From the NCBI GenBank assembly GCA_017619935.1, contig JAFZRJ010000014.1, positions 169,685 to 233,684 of the forward strand: a stretch of 64,000 bases of DNA, in the 5' to 3' direction. The translations under genes were made by a program, and so were the position numbers. Under the pieces are notes generated by a model. That model saw only the letters and a list, made by a program, of their open reading frames with translations, did no database searches and was not told the DNA's origin. The stretch is from Muribaculaceae bacterium (lineage in GTDB: Bacteria; Bacteroidota; Bacteroidia; Bacteroidales; Muribaculaceae). Shown here one piece after another: positions 54,001-63,300 of the stretch (position 1 is its first letter; every line of letters begins with the position of its first letter).

Positions 54001-55737
54001 CTGTACATAGTTCTCCAACGAGTCGCTGATATTATAGTGCACAACTAGACCAACATCCTTCTTGTCTACCCCCATACCAAAAGCCGACGTAGCCACAATC
54101 ACCTGTGCATTACCACTCATAAAAGCATTTTGGTTTTTTACCTTTTCAGCAGCCTCCATCTTGCCGTTGAAAGGCAATGCACGTATGCCATCGCTGACTA
54201 AATGCTGAGCTAATTCACGAGTACGATGAGTGCGTGAAACATAAACTATTGAGGGACAATTATGTCCGAGTATCAATGAGCGTAGTAGGTTGTATTTTTC
54301 TTCAGGTGTATCAGCGTGAAGTACGGAATAGCGCAGATTCTTTCTTTCAGCATTGGCTGCAAAAACCTTCAGTTCCAAACCAAGCTTTGCTCTGAAGTAG
54401 TCACAAATATCGCTGATAACCTTTTGTTTTGCAGTTGCCGTAAAACACGATACAGCTATAGGCTGGTCCAAATGTTTCTTTTTCTGTAATTCGCGGATAA
54501 AGTCACCTATATACAGATAGTCCACACGGAAATCATGTCCCCAAGCAGAGAAGCAGTGAGCCTCGTCAATCACGAAACGGACAACATTTCGACTCAACAG
54601 CAACCTTTCGATAGTTTTACTGCGTAACATCTCAGGAGCGATGTAGAGCAAATTAGCCATACCGTCAGCTACCTGTTGAATAGCTGTGGCACGTTCAATA
54701 GGGTCAAGCAGACCATTGATAGTAACAACCTCGCTAATACCTCGTGCTGCCAAGTTGTCCACTTGGTCTTTCATGAGTGACTGCAATGGTGAAATAACTA
54801 CTGTCAAACCATGAGTGTTCCGTCCAGCCATTAGAGCCGGCAGTTGGAAAGTAAGACTCTTACCTCCGCCCGTTGGAAATATGGTTAACAAAGATTCTTC
54901 GCGAATAGCTGATTCTACGGCTTGTTGCTGCATGGGAACTCCGTCAAAGGTGCGGAATTCATCATATCCGAAAAACTCCTTTAGACCACTATGAGCGTCC
55001 AATCGACGATGACAATAATCACAATCTCCACACGATGTGTTGCATAGTAGATTTATCACATTGACTACCTTAGGAAAGTTTCGTATCACCCAAGCAGGAG
55101 TGATTGAGAAAATATCATCAGCGCCAATCAAAGCCAAACAATATGACAGTTCAATTGGATATTGTCTGACCAATATGTCAAAGTCGGCATGGCTACAAAC
55201 TTTTCCATAAAACTCTTTTAGAATCAATTTGGACCATTCTGTTTGAACTCTCAAGATGTTGCTTGATATTAATTGTTGTATAGACGAAGAGGAACTGATG
55301 TATTTGAAGAATCCATTGAATTGGTCTGTATCATGTAAAAGGTGGTAGTATATTGCTTGTCTTTCAGGTGATAATTTGTTCCATGCTGCTATTTCATCGT
55401 TCAACAAATTACGAGCTTTTATGGAGTCGTTTACCGGATTGTTCAACTCGTCCACTTGTAGTTTGTCATCTTTCACCAGGTGGTGATACGGTCGTTTGGG
55501 GAATAACAGAGGCGATAGAAATAAAGTATCAACAATAGCGGGATTACCACTCAAAGGAGTATATTTCAAGTCATGATTAATGATATTATGGCCACATATA
55601 GTGTCACACTTTGATACGAAGGCATAAAAATCATCTTTGGAATGGGAGTGAAGAAATGCACCATCGTCCCGAATAGCTCCATAATCCATCACTTTATTTG
55701 TCTGTGGATTAACTTCTGTATCAATGAATGCTATCAT
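51019..55737 (-). CDS. DEDD exonuclease-RecQ-UvrD fusion helicase
   Basis: The 1572-residue protein combines at least three enzymes. An N-terminal DnaQ-like 3'-5' exonuclease domain comes first (about 1-200, IAFIDTEVNPQTNK, CGHNIINHDLKYT). Next is a cysteine cluster (CGDCDYC), then a RecQ-type SF2 helicase with Walker A FPTGGGKSLTFQ, box VIDEAHCFSAWGHDFR and GRAGRDP. A long linker with winged-helix-like segments follows, then a UvrD/Rep SF1 helicase (AAGPGSGKTRVL, VIDEAQDMDDD, GDDDQNIYAFRG, STIHKAKGREFD, YVGLTRARQNL) and a ~100-residue C-terminal domain. The ATG at 55735-55737 is chosen because it begins the exonuclease fold. No own promoter was seen; it may be read through from the ATPase gene 98 bases upstream. 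It is probably a DNA repair or anti-mobile-element machine. Confidence 0.88.
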   Translation of the reverse strand: MIAFIDTEVNPQTNKVMDYGAIRDDGAFLHSHSKDDFYAFVSKCDTICGHNIINHDLKYTPLSGNPAIVDTLFLSPLLFPKRPYHHLVKDDKLQVDELNNPVNDSIKARNLLNDEIAAWNKLSPERQAIYYHLLHDTDQFNGFFKYISSSSSIQQLISSNILRVQTEWSKLILKEFYGKVCSHADFDILVRQYPIELSYCLALIGADDIFSITPAWVIRNFPKVVNVINLLCNTSCGDCDYCHRRLDAHSGLKEFFGYDEFRTFDGVPMQQQAVESAIREESLLTIFPTGGGKSLTFQLPALMAGRNTHGLTVVISPLQSLMKDQVDNLAARGISEVVTINGLLDPIERATAIQQVADGMANLLYIAPEMLRSKTIERLLLSRNVVRFVIDEAHCFSAWGHDFRVDYLYIGDFIRELQKKKHLDQPIAVSCFTATAKQKVISDICDYFRAKLGLELKVFAANAERKNLRYSVLHADTPEEKYNLLRSLILGHNCPSIVYVSRTHRTRELAQHLVSDGIRALPFNGKMEAAEKVKNQNAFMSGNAQVIVATSAFGMGVDKKDVGLVVHYNISDSLENYVQEAGRAGRDPEMQAECFVLFADSDLDKHFILLNQTKLSISEIQQVWKAIKDLTAKREKVSCSPLDIARQAGWGEDIENIETRVKASIAALEEAGFIQRGSNSPHIFATGIAVKNMEDARRKLTISPHFDEQSREEAARIIKSLISARATAEGRGAEAESRVDYLADILGMSKATVIRNINLMRQDGLLADSRDMQAWISKSTSLRNLDIILKLEQFLLQRLAGEEQRISYKELNEEAQKASLTYSNVKRLKILFHFLSLKGYVHKHEDVFNNSVNVRLQASKEVTMARFERRMNICRFIVDTLNASRDVSKDMTLVNFSIVELLQQFIANRQENMFAEQEKPTITDIEEALLYLTKTELMKIEGGFIVIYNTMQIGRIVDRRTRYGKEQYRLFDEFYKQRIRQIHIVGEYANLMVHDYDAALRFVNDYFTLDFRKFINQYFKEERRAQIDQNITPAKYNKLFGELSNRQCEIIDDKESKYIVVAAGPGSGKTRVLVHKLASLLLLEDVKHEQLLMLTFSRAAATEFKKRLIDLVGNAAHYVDIKTFHSYSFDLIGKQGSLDEAKDVVRRATDMIENGEVEQSKIAKSVLVIDEAQDMDDDAFLLVKALMQQNEEMRVIAVGDDDQNIYAFRGSDSKYMQSLVNQEGAKLYEMTDNYRSAKAIVDCANRFVLRIPGRLKQTPIQSATGEKGNVLTLKSLLDAEIKVQGSTAILTRTNEETMQVAYELEQRGLHATIAQSMGGFRFSNLAEVRYFIKQLGRDEISISKKKWQEAKQRTLDTYASSACLGIMKHFFADFEVTRQNYYRSDLQEYIFESNIEDFIAADDKSLFVSTIHKAKGREFDTVYLLSPVPDGRDVNDMRSYYVGLTRARQNLFLVTNPPVQYSSISIALDMHDVRLDFFKLKGLKDLVLRLRSGDCLQYKDGYFLNNQGINIIALSKRGKGKLKAWTDKGYELTSTSVSYTLAWRPKNSEIEYAVCLANIVLTKFEEQNNSSD

Positions 55738-55829
55738 GCTAATTAACGTGAGTTCAATACTAAGCAAGTTCCTAAAAAAGGCGATGTATCCTAACGACAA
55801 TTCTCATGTGCCTGGTAAATTACAGATTT

Positions 55830-55862
55830 TGAAGGTTAGGACAGGAAGGGCCAAAAGTTTTC
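55830..55862 (-). repeat. 33-bp direct repeat, right copy: ATPase 3' end
   Basis: It spans the last codons and the stop of the ATPase gene plus six bases beyond. Its partner is at 50901-50933; together they bracket the fusion helicase gene. Confidence 0.85.
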
Positions 55863-56957
55863 ATTGTTGATGACGTTGAAATCGGAATTTGGATAGTTTT
55901 GGGCAAAACTGGCGGGCATGGCCATTTTTTTCCGCTCATTCCACTTGAACTCAAAAGCGGTCAATCGTCCATCCATATTCTCAATGAGGTCTATCTCCTT
56001 TTGGTCGTGAGTGCGCCAAAAGTACAGCTGAGCGTAACTCCGGTGATAGGCGTTGCGTTTGACTCGTTCAGAGATCATCAAGTTCTCCCAAAGCATTCCA
56101 CAGTCGTTGCGTAATTCGAGAGGGGCAAAATGAGATAGGACGGCATTTCGCACTCCATTATCCACAAAATATATCTTCTTCCCTTTTCTTATCTCATTTC
56201 TGGCATTACGGCTAAAAGAATTAAGCCTAAATATGATAAAGCATTTCTCCAGTAAATTGATATAGTTCTCGATGGTGGCTTTATCAACGCCAACCGTCAA
56301 TGCCAATTCATTATATGATACTTCGCAGCCTATCTGTAGCGCCAGCGCTCTGACCAATTTTATCAGAGCATCAGGCTTTCTCATACCGTGGAAAGTAAAA
56401 GCGTCTCGGTATAGATAATTGTTGGTCAGATTCATTAATGTTTCACGGGCATATTCGGGGTTGGTGACTACCTCGGGGTACAAGCCGTAAATCATTCTGG
56501 TTTCAAGCATCCGTTGTTCTTCAATCTGCGATGTTGATGAAGCCAACTCGGGCAACGAGAGTGGGTATAGATTGAACTCAATCAATCGGCCAGTCGCAGG
56601 TTCATTGATTTCGTCAGCAAGGTCAAACGACGATGAGCCAGTAACGATTACGTGCGTGTCCAGGTGAAGGTCTCCAATCTTTTTGAGCGTCAAGCCAATA
56701 TTCTTAACTCGCTGCGCTTCATCGATTAAGAAAAAGTCGTGTGGCTCGACCATATTTTTCAGCTCCGTTGAGGTCTTGTCAATAAGCAATCGACGGTCAT
56801 CGTCATTGTCGCAATTTAAGGTACGCACCCTAGTTCCTGATGCAGCCAATTCGGAAAGAAGCGTGCTCTTGCCGACTTGTCTTGGGCCGAGAATGGAGAT
56901 TATCTTGCGTCGTCCATATGCTCGCTCAAGCACGTTTTGTAGAAATCGAGGTATCAT
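55836..56957 (-). CDS. AAA ATPase with DUF4143 domain
   Basis: The 373-residue protein has an N-terminal AAA core: Walker A ILGPRQVGKSTLL near residue 23, Walker B FFLIDEAQRVK, and sensor GSSSFDLADE. A C-terminal DUF4143 domain follows with a nuclease-like WRTHDQKEIDLIE motif near residue 330 and an EFKW strand. These ATPases are highly amplified in Bacteroidales; their function is unknown. The ATG at 56957 is chosen because a good promoter (56981-57012) lies just upstream. The longer in-frame reading to 57179 runs through that promoter and repeats. Confidence 0.9.
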   Translation of the reverse strand: MIPRFLQNVLERAYGRRKIISILGPRQVGKSTLLSELAASGTRVRTLNCDNDDDRRLLIDKTSTELKNMVEPHDFFLIDEAQRVKNIGLTLKKIGDLHLDTHVIVTGSSSFDLADEINEPATGRLIEFNLYPLSLPELASSTSQIEEQRMLETRMIYGLYPEVVTNPEYARETLMNLTNNYLYRDAFTFHGMRKPDALIKLVRALALQIGCEVSYNELALTVGVDKATIENYINLLEKCFIIFRLNSFSRNARNEIRKGKKIYFVDNGVRNAVLSHFAPLELRNDCGMLWENLMISERVKRNAYHRSYAQLYFWRTHDQKEIDLIENMDGRLTAFEFKWNERKKMAMPASFAQNYPNSDFNVINNENFWPFLS

Positions 56958-56980
56958 AATTCTGATGTTTTTAATAGCCG

Positions 56981-57012
56981 CAAAAGTAGGTAAAATATTT
57001 CTAATCCCCAAA
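56981..57012 (-). promoter_or_regulatory. Promoter of the DUF4143 ATPase gene
   Basis: On the minus strand: TTTG (57012-57009), a 20-base spacer, then TACTTTTG (56988-56981), 24 bases before the ATG. Confidence 0.75.
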
Positions 57013-57066
57013 TTTGGTATAAATTTAGTGAGTATAATCCCCAATTTTATATGAAATTTAGGGATT
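57003..57066. repeat. Triple AATCCC(C/T)AAATTT-type repeat overlapping the ATPase promoter
   Basis: AATCCCCAAATTT at 57003-57015, AATCCCCAATTTT at 57036-57048 in direct orientation 33 bp later, and AAATTTAGGGATT at 57054-57066 inverted with one mismatch. The first copy overlaps the -33 element, so an operator or a structured leader region is possible. Confidence 0.6.
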
Positions 57067-57293
57067 TTGCGGTTTTTGGGGCTTAGAATCCAACGCAAAG
57101 TCAGTAGTCCCTGTTGGTGTGATGTGCGTGGTGTCGAGTGAGTCTGGATGGAGGCAAAGGTGGTTATTCTAGTAAGCAAGAAATAGGATTGATACTATTA
57201 CTGTTCATTTGAAAACCAACAGCTACATAAGAAAGGTGTGGCTGCTATTGAACCGATATCTATTTCACTTGTTTCACCTATGAGCCAAAAGAT

Positions 57294-57322
57294 AATGGTG
57301 TGCCAGGACGTGGCACACCATT
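57294..57322 (-). terminator. Terminator after the 2104-residue protein gene
   Basis: An 11-bp perfect stem, AATGGTGTGCC (57294-57304) with GGCACACCATT (57312-57322). Read leftward it ends in ATCTTTTGG. Confidence 0.85.
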
Positions 57323-57343
57323 GTCTTTAATGCTGATGGACTG

Positions 57344-60300
57344 CTACTTGATGACCTTCTTGGTGGTGGTCGTTCCGTCGTTGTAACGGGTGACCACCAA
57401 GTTCACACCGTTGAACGCCTGCTTCGAGGCATTGCCAGCGATGTTGTAGTAGGTCACATCAACCACCTCACGGGTCGTGCTCAGATCGTAGATGGCGGTG
57501 AAGACGGATTCGCTGTGAATAGTCACATTGTAGGTCTTCTCGGCAATGTAATAATACTTGCCGTCGGAATCTCCGACCTTCGCGCGTGTCACACTCGGTG
57601 CCTTTGAGCCACCGAGGTTTTCATTCTTGGTGAAGTAGGCGCGGACTGTAATCGTGAGCGGCAGTTCAGGCACGTCTTTGGCGTAATTGGTTCCTACATT
57701 GCGGGCGCTGAATGTACCACGCCATACATGATGTGGCGATGTGGATACTGATTTTGAACCAAACTCATAATTCTTGATGCCCGCCACGCTGCAGTTAGCG
57801 TCACCGTAAGTGAGTTCATCATAGCAATACTCGGTCATATCGTCCACCTCATACGCACCGGAAGGAATGTCGGTCAGCATATCGGTCTTGGCTTTGCGCC
57901 AAGCGCGGATTTTGTAGAGTTCATAACCCTCAGGCACCGAAAGGTTATCCACGTTGATGTAGACGTTGTAGTAGGCATAGTTGAGAGAATTCTTCTCCCA
58001 AGGATTGCTCTTCTCGATGCTGCTCTTGCTGAGCTTCACCACACCGCCGGCAGACATTTGCTGCGGACCGCCATAAGTGTTGTAGTCTTCGCGGTCTTCA
58101 CCACTTGGCAGCTCTACTGCTTGCTGTGGAGCGAAGAGCTCAACAACTGGAGCATAGGTGTAGGTGTCGCCATTTTCAACTTGATTGAACATATAGTTGT
58201 CTTCAAACGAGGCAGTGACATCGGGATGGTTGCCGTTGTCATCCATCGTGAAGTTGTCGGTTCGGCTAGTGTAGTCGGTATTCATAGCCACTGTATAGTA
58301 AGTGGCTTGGTTACCTGCCTGACCTTGTGGAGAAGCGTCATCGCCGTTGTTCTCATAGATCGAGCGTGCGTTTGCTGCTGTCTCAGTGTCGGCCCAGCGA
58401 TAGATGTAATAACCGAGAATCTCAGTCTTAGAGCTGTAACGTGCATTCAGGTCAAAGGCCGTGCCGGCAGGGAGTTCGTGTGAGGTGTCACTGTCGACCT
58501 GATCTTTGGTAAGCGGTTTCATTGCCATGCCAGTCTTGTAAACAGGAACACTAACGGTGTTACTGCGAGCCTGATTGCTGGTCTCGGTGCCCTCGTCATT
58601 CAAATTGAATGGCACTGCAGTTTCCAAAGTTACATAATAAACATACTGAGATGGATGAGTGTTCATCTCAACGCTTACGCTGAAGTTGTCATAGAGTTTC
58701 AAGCCGTCAAACACTACTTCTCCATTAGTAACCGATATGTTGGAAGTAGTTTGATTTTCGTGATATCCAAGACCATAAGGCTTAGAGCTGAAGTCGGTCT
58801 GGTTCTTCCAGTCCTTATAGGTAAGTGTACCACCAGTAGAGGCGTTCCAGTTGCTAACCTCGGCAATTACAAATGGCTCAGTGGGAACGACAACCTCACC
58901 ATCCTCATCAAGAGTAGCGCGCCAGAACTTGAACTGGCTGCCGTTAACGAGATAACTTGGCTTCACGTTAGTACCAACGGTGTTGTTGGCAATCAGCGAG
59001 TTAGAGTAGTTGTTGGTCTGGTCTGCTGCATCATAGCGGCTGAAGTAGTAGTCGCTGTTGAGGTCGATGCGCAACTGCTCGGCACGGTCAAGACCAGGAA
59101 TCACGAAGCTTCGCTCATTCGACATCTGCAGAGTCAAGAACTGTTCTTTATCCTGACCTTGAACAACGTAGGTCACTACCTGGCCAGTCTGTTGCATTTC
59201 AATGTGGTCAACATAATTGAAGGTGTTGGGGTCGAGATTGTCAGTAACCAATTGATAAGTCTTAGTACCATCGGCATTGGTGACAACACGATAAAGCTTA
59301 TAGACACCATAGCCTGTTGGCAAGAATTCAAGCAGGTTGGAAGTCCAGCTAAGGTTCAGGTCATAGACATTGGCAGCCTCTTGCTTCTCGCCTTCGATTT
59401 CGTTCTGATGAATGACAAACAGACCCATCTTGGGAACATACTGCTTGTTGTAGCTCTCAAACATATCGTTTTGGAGAGTCTCGGTAGGAACACCGTCACG
59501 GCTATTACCGCTACCTCCGCTAACATACCACCACTGCATGCGTCGCTCGGGGATGGTGATCATCAGGTCGCGAACGTCCTGGCAGTCATCGGTGATACTT
59601 GCCTTGCCATACATATTGAACTCATGACCGGTCACACCATCGTAGCTCATGAATGGGATAGACTGGCAGTCGTGTTCAATGCCGTAAGACTGCATGTTCA
59701 CAAGGTTCTGATAAACGTCAGTGACATCCGTCACGTTACCTAGATCCACAGGACTCAGTTGCTCAAACATCTGATAGAATGGACCAACTTCCTCGGTCTC
59801 ACGATAGCTGTTGGATGTACTTGAAGCATTAATGAACGAGTTCATTTGTCTATCAACATCAAGGCTGAACTGGCGCAGACGGCCTTTGGCAAGCAGGAAG
59901 AAGCGGTTAAGCTTGTCGGCGTCAAGTTTGAAGATTGTTCCTGCATCCTCACCGGCACCCATGCGGCGTGACTGCGTAACCACGCGCACGCTCTTGAAGA
60001 TGGTGCCAAACATGGTGCAAAGAGCTTCATAACTTGCGGGCTTGGTGTTACTGGTGTAATTAGCCACAATCTCATCCCAAGTGCCATCGTCATGAATGAT
60101 GTTGTCGTTCATCTCGATGAGAAGCAGAGTCACACCATTCTTGATGGGCTTGTACTCATTGGGGTTGAAATACTTATAATTATAAGTGGTGTTGGTAAGA
60201 ATATGGTCAGTTACGTTGTCGCTAAAACCAATATTCCAGCCATAAGCATTACTGTAGTCATAGCCATCGCTGCCATAGACGATGGAGCCGATAGGAGGAT

Positions 60301-63300
60301 AAATCACCTCGATACTGGGCTCGCCAGCGCTGGTATAGCCACGATACCAGTTGCCGGGAACGTTGCGGTTCATGTAAACCTCACGCATAAGCTCAACCAT
60401 CTGAGCGGGCTCGGTAGCCACCTGAGCCAGGTTGCTGGTTTGAGTCTCACCTTCCTCGTCTACCCAATTATAGGTAATCGCAGCAAAGTCGTCGGTAGTC
60501 ATTGTTGGCTCGTTCACATGGCTGGTACCATTGATAGTGATCGCTATGGTCTGATTGCCGAATGTCAATGTCAACGCAACATTGTTATAGTCGATGCTCT
60601 CAGTGTCTTGGTCTGGAGTCATAGTGACTGAGAATGTCGCAGTCTCGCCAGCAGCAATGCTCTCTGGAGCGTCGGTAACACTGTAAGGGTAGGCCAGCTC
60701 ATTAAAAGTTGGAGTTACAGCGGCAGAGTTGTTGTTCTTAACAGTGATGGTCTTGGTCTTGTACCCCTTCACGCTAACCTCGCCAAAGTTGAGAACACCA
60801 TCCTCGGGAGACATGAGCTCCACTCCACGCGCCTTCTCGTAGGTGAAAGTGGCTTTTGGAAGAATATTCTTTTTATAATAATTCTGTGTTCCACTAATAC
60901 TATAGCTAGTAGCTACCATATCATTAGTATACTGCTGGCCATAGAATTCTGTTCTGTTCTCGGAAGTACCACCAGTTGTCACCTTGGTCTCAATTACAAG
61001 GTTACCACCATTGTAAACATATGGTTTACTCAATGTTATTGTAAACTCTTTGGTAGTGCTATTATAGGCAGTAGCGATTCCTGTAACAGTTGCACTAGAT
61101 TTCAAAGTTGATTCATCAGCGTGCGAATCAAGACTACTAGCATTTGTCTCACCAAGAAGCAATTCAAATACTCCACCAGCACAATAGTTTATACCACTTT
61201 TCTCGTAAAATGTTATCTTGGTAATTTGACGATTATTTAAATCGTTCAGCATTGAAGCTGGATATAGCATTTGAACATAACCAGTCGATATATATTTACC
61301 ACCATATATTGGAGCGATAGATGTGACTGTCGATGTTGAACCTTGGTCGGCCACGGTGAGTTCACCACTCTCGGGGGCTTCGGTGGCAGTACCGTTAAGG
61401 GTGACGTTAGTTGCCACGCCGTTGATGGTGACGGTGAGGGTGCCAGTGTGAGTGCCAGCAGCGGTTGGAGCGTAGGTCACGGTGTACTCTTTGCTCTCGC
61501 CAGCGGCAATCTCGGTAGCAGCCTCAATGCTGAATGGAGCAGCGATGCCGCTGAAGGCTGGAGAGAACGCTACGTTACCAGTGTTGGCAACGGTGATAGT
61601 AGCAGTATTGGTTTGACCCTCCTGGCAGCTGAATGACAGCGATGCAGGGGTAACTGTTCCGCTGATAACAGGAGCGGTAGCAGTACCATTGAGAGTAACG
61701 CTTACTGTCTCGGCACCAGTGCTGGTCAAAGTGATTGCACCAGTGTGAGTGCCGGCAGCTGCGGGATTGTAGGTAACAGTCACTGTTCCACCTGCAGCAG
61801 GAAGAGTGGTGGGAGCCACGCTGAAGCCCTCGCCAGTAGAGGTAACAGTGATGTCGCCCTCAAGGTTCGAACCAGTAACAGTAACGGTTGCTGTAGCGGG
61901 AGTGCCAACAACAGCGTTCATCGCCAACTCGCTAACCGAAGCAGCGATAGTGGGAGTGGGAGGAACAGTTGCGGTACCAGTCAAGGTCACAGTCTTGTCA
62001 CCAACAGCGAGAGTGGCATTGTGAGTGCCGGCTGCTGTAGGAGCGTAGGTTACTGTGATAGTCTCGGTAGCACCAGCGGCTACTGTTGAAGGAGTGAATG
62101 TAAACACATTGTCACCAGTCATGGTGATGGTTACAGCATCCTCAGTAGTATTGGTAACTGTAAAGGTCTTGTCCTCAGTCTGACCAGTGTAGAATGTTTC
62201 GCCACCAAAGGCCAAAGCACTTGGATTGACGGTTACTGAACCTAATGGAGTCGAACCATCAGAAATAGCGAATGATACTTTCGGCAAAAAATATTTTCTA
62301 TCAATAGTTGTATTGTAAGAATATATCGAACAATAAGAACCATAACCTTGACTTACTCCTACAAATGAAGTTCCTCCATATGCATCGGCAATAGTTTGAA
62401 CGTCTATCAGCAGATTTCCTCCAGAATAGTTAAATTCTTTTCCTTCGTCAAAAAGAATTGTTAAAGTTTCAGCATTTGATGCTGGAACAACTGAACCTAA
62501 AGCATCAGTCGGTATACCTGTAGTAATAAGGGTAGCTGAAGAGAATGTAGTTTGGTCACAGGTGGTTAATCTAATTGAAACTTGACCGCCAGAAAATGAC
62601 AAACCATTATTCGGATAAAAAGTCAATCCTTTAATATTTTTCCCGACTAATGATGTTAACATATCGGCGGGGTAAATCATCTGATTGTGTTGATCTGCAT
62701 CATACCAGGCTCCATAAACAGGTAAATAGCTGTCTGTGGTAGTATTTTGATCACATACAGTAACCTCGTTTGCACAACTTCCACTTAAGATAATGGAAAC
62801 GTCTTCAAGTCCAGTTACTGCACCAAAACTTATGGTTAAGGTCTCGTTATAACTACCATCTGTAGTTGGGTTGAACTTAATAGGTATATCCACATCTTCA
62901 CCTTCTGCAAGTGGTGAAGATATGTAAGAAGTACTAAATGGAGCCATCAAAGAACTCAATGATGGCGTAATTTCTTGAGTTCCCTTGTTTTTTACATTAA
63001 CAATTAATGTTTGCTCTGAATTCGGGAGTAATTTGCCATAATTCAAAGTTGTTGGAGAGACTTGAGCGTCATATTCTTTTGCTTCTCCTGAATAAGTGAA
63101 TGTTGTCTTTGGCAAAAATAGTTTAGAATCAGTTGTTGATTTATTAGTATAAATACAACTTGAACTTTGAGCACTGCCATAATAATAAGTGTTACCATAC
63201 GTTCCAGTCGCAGTAACTTGTATTTTAACAACTAGATTCTTCCCTGTATATGTATAATCATTATCAAATGGAATATCAATAGATGCTAATCCTGTCGACA

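Larger units (their letters stand above)
56958..57343. other. Intergenic region upstream of the DUF4143 ATPase
   Basis: 386 bp without a gene. It contains the ATPase promoter, three copies of an AATCCC-type repeat (57003-57066), about 110 bp with nothing recognised, and the terminator of the giant secreted-protein gene at its right end. Confidence 0.6.

Noticed and set aside
56158-56166. Second perfect DnaA box sequence TTATCCACA
   Set aside because: It lies inside the ATPase coding region, isolated from other boxes and from AT-rich DNA, so it is probably a chance match.
56958-57179. 75-residue N-terminal extension of the DUF4143 ATPase
   Set aside because: It covers the promoter and the AATCCC repeats and has no ATPase-like sequence.
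58655-59743. 362-residue plus-strand frame inside the giant protein gene
   Set aside because: It is a shadow frame with no recognisable domain or promoter; the minus-strand frame is continuous over 6.3 kb.
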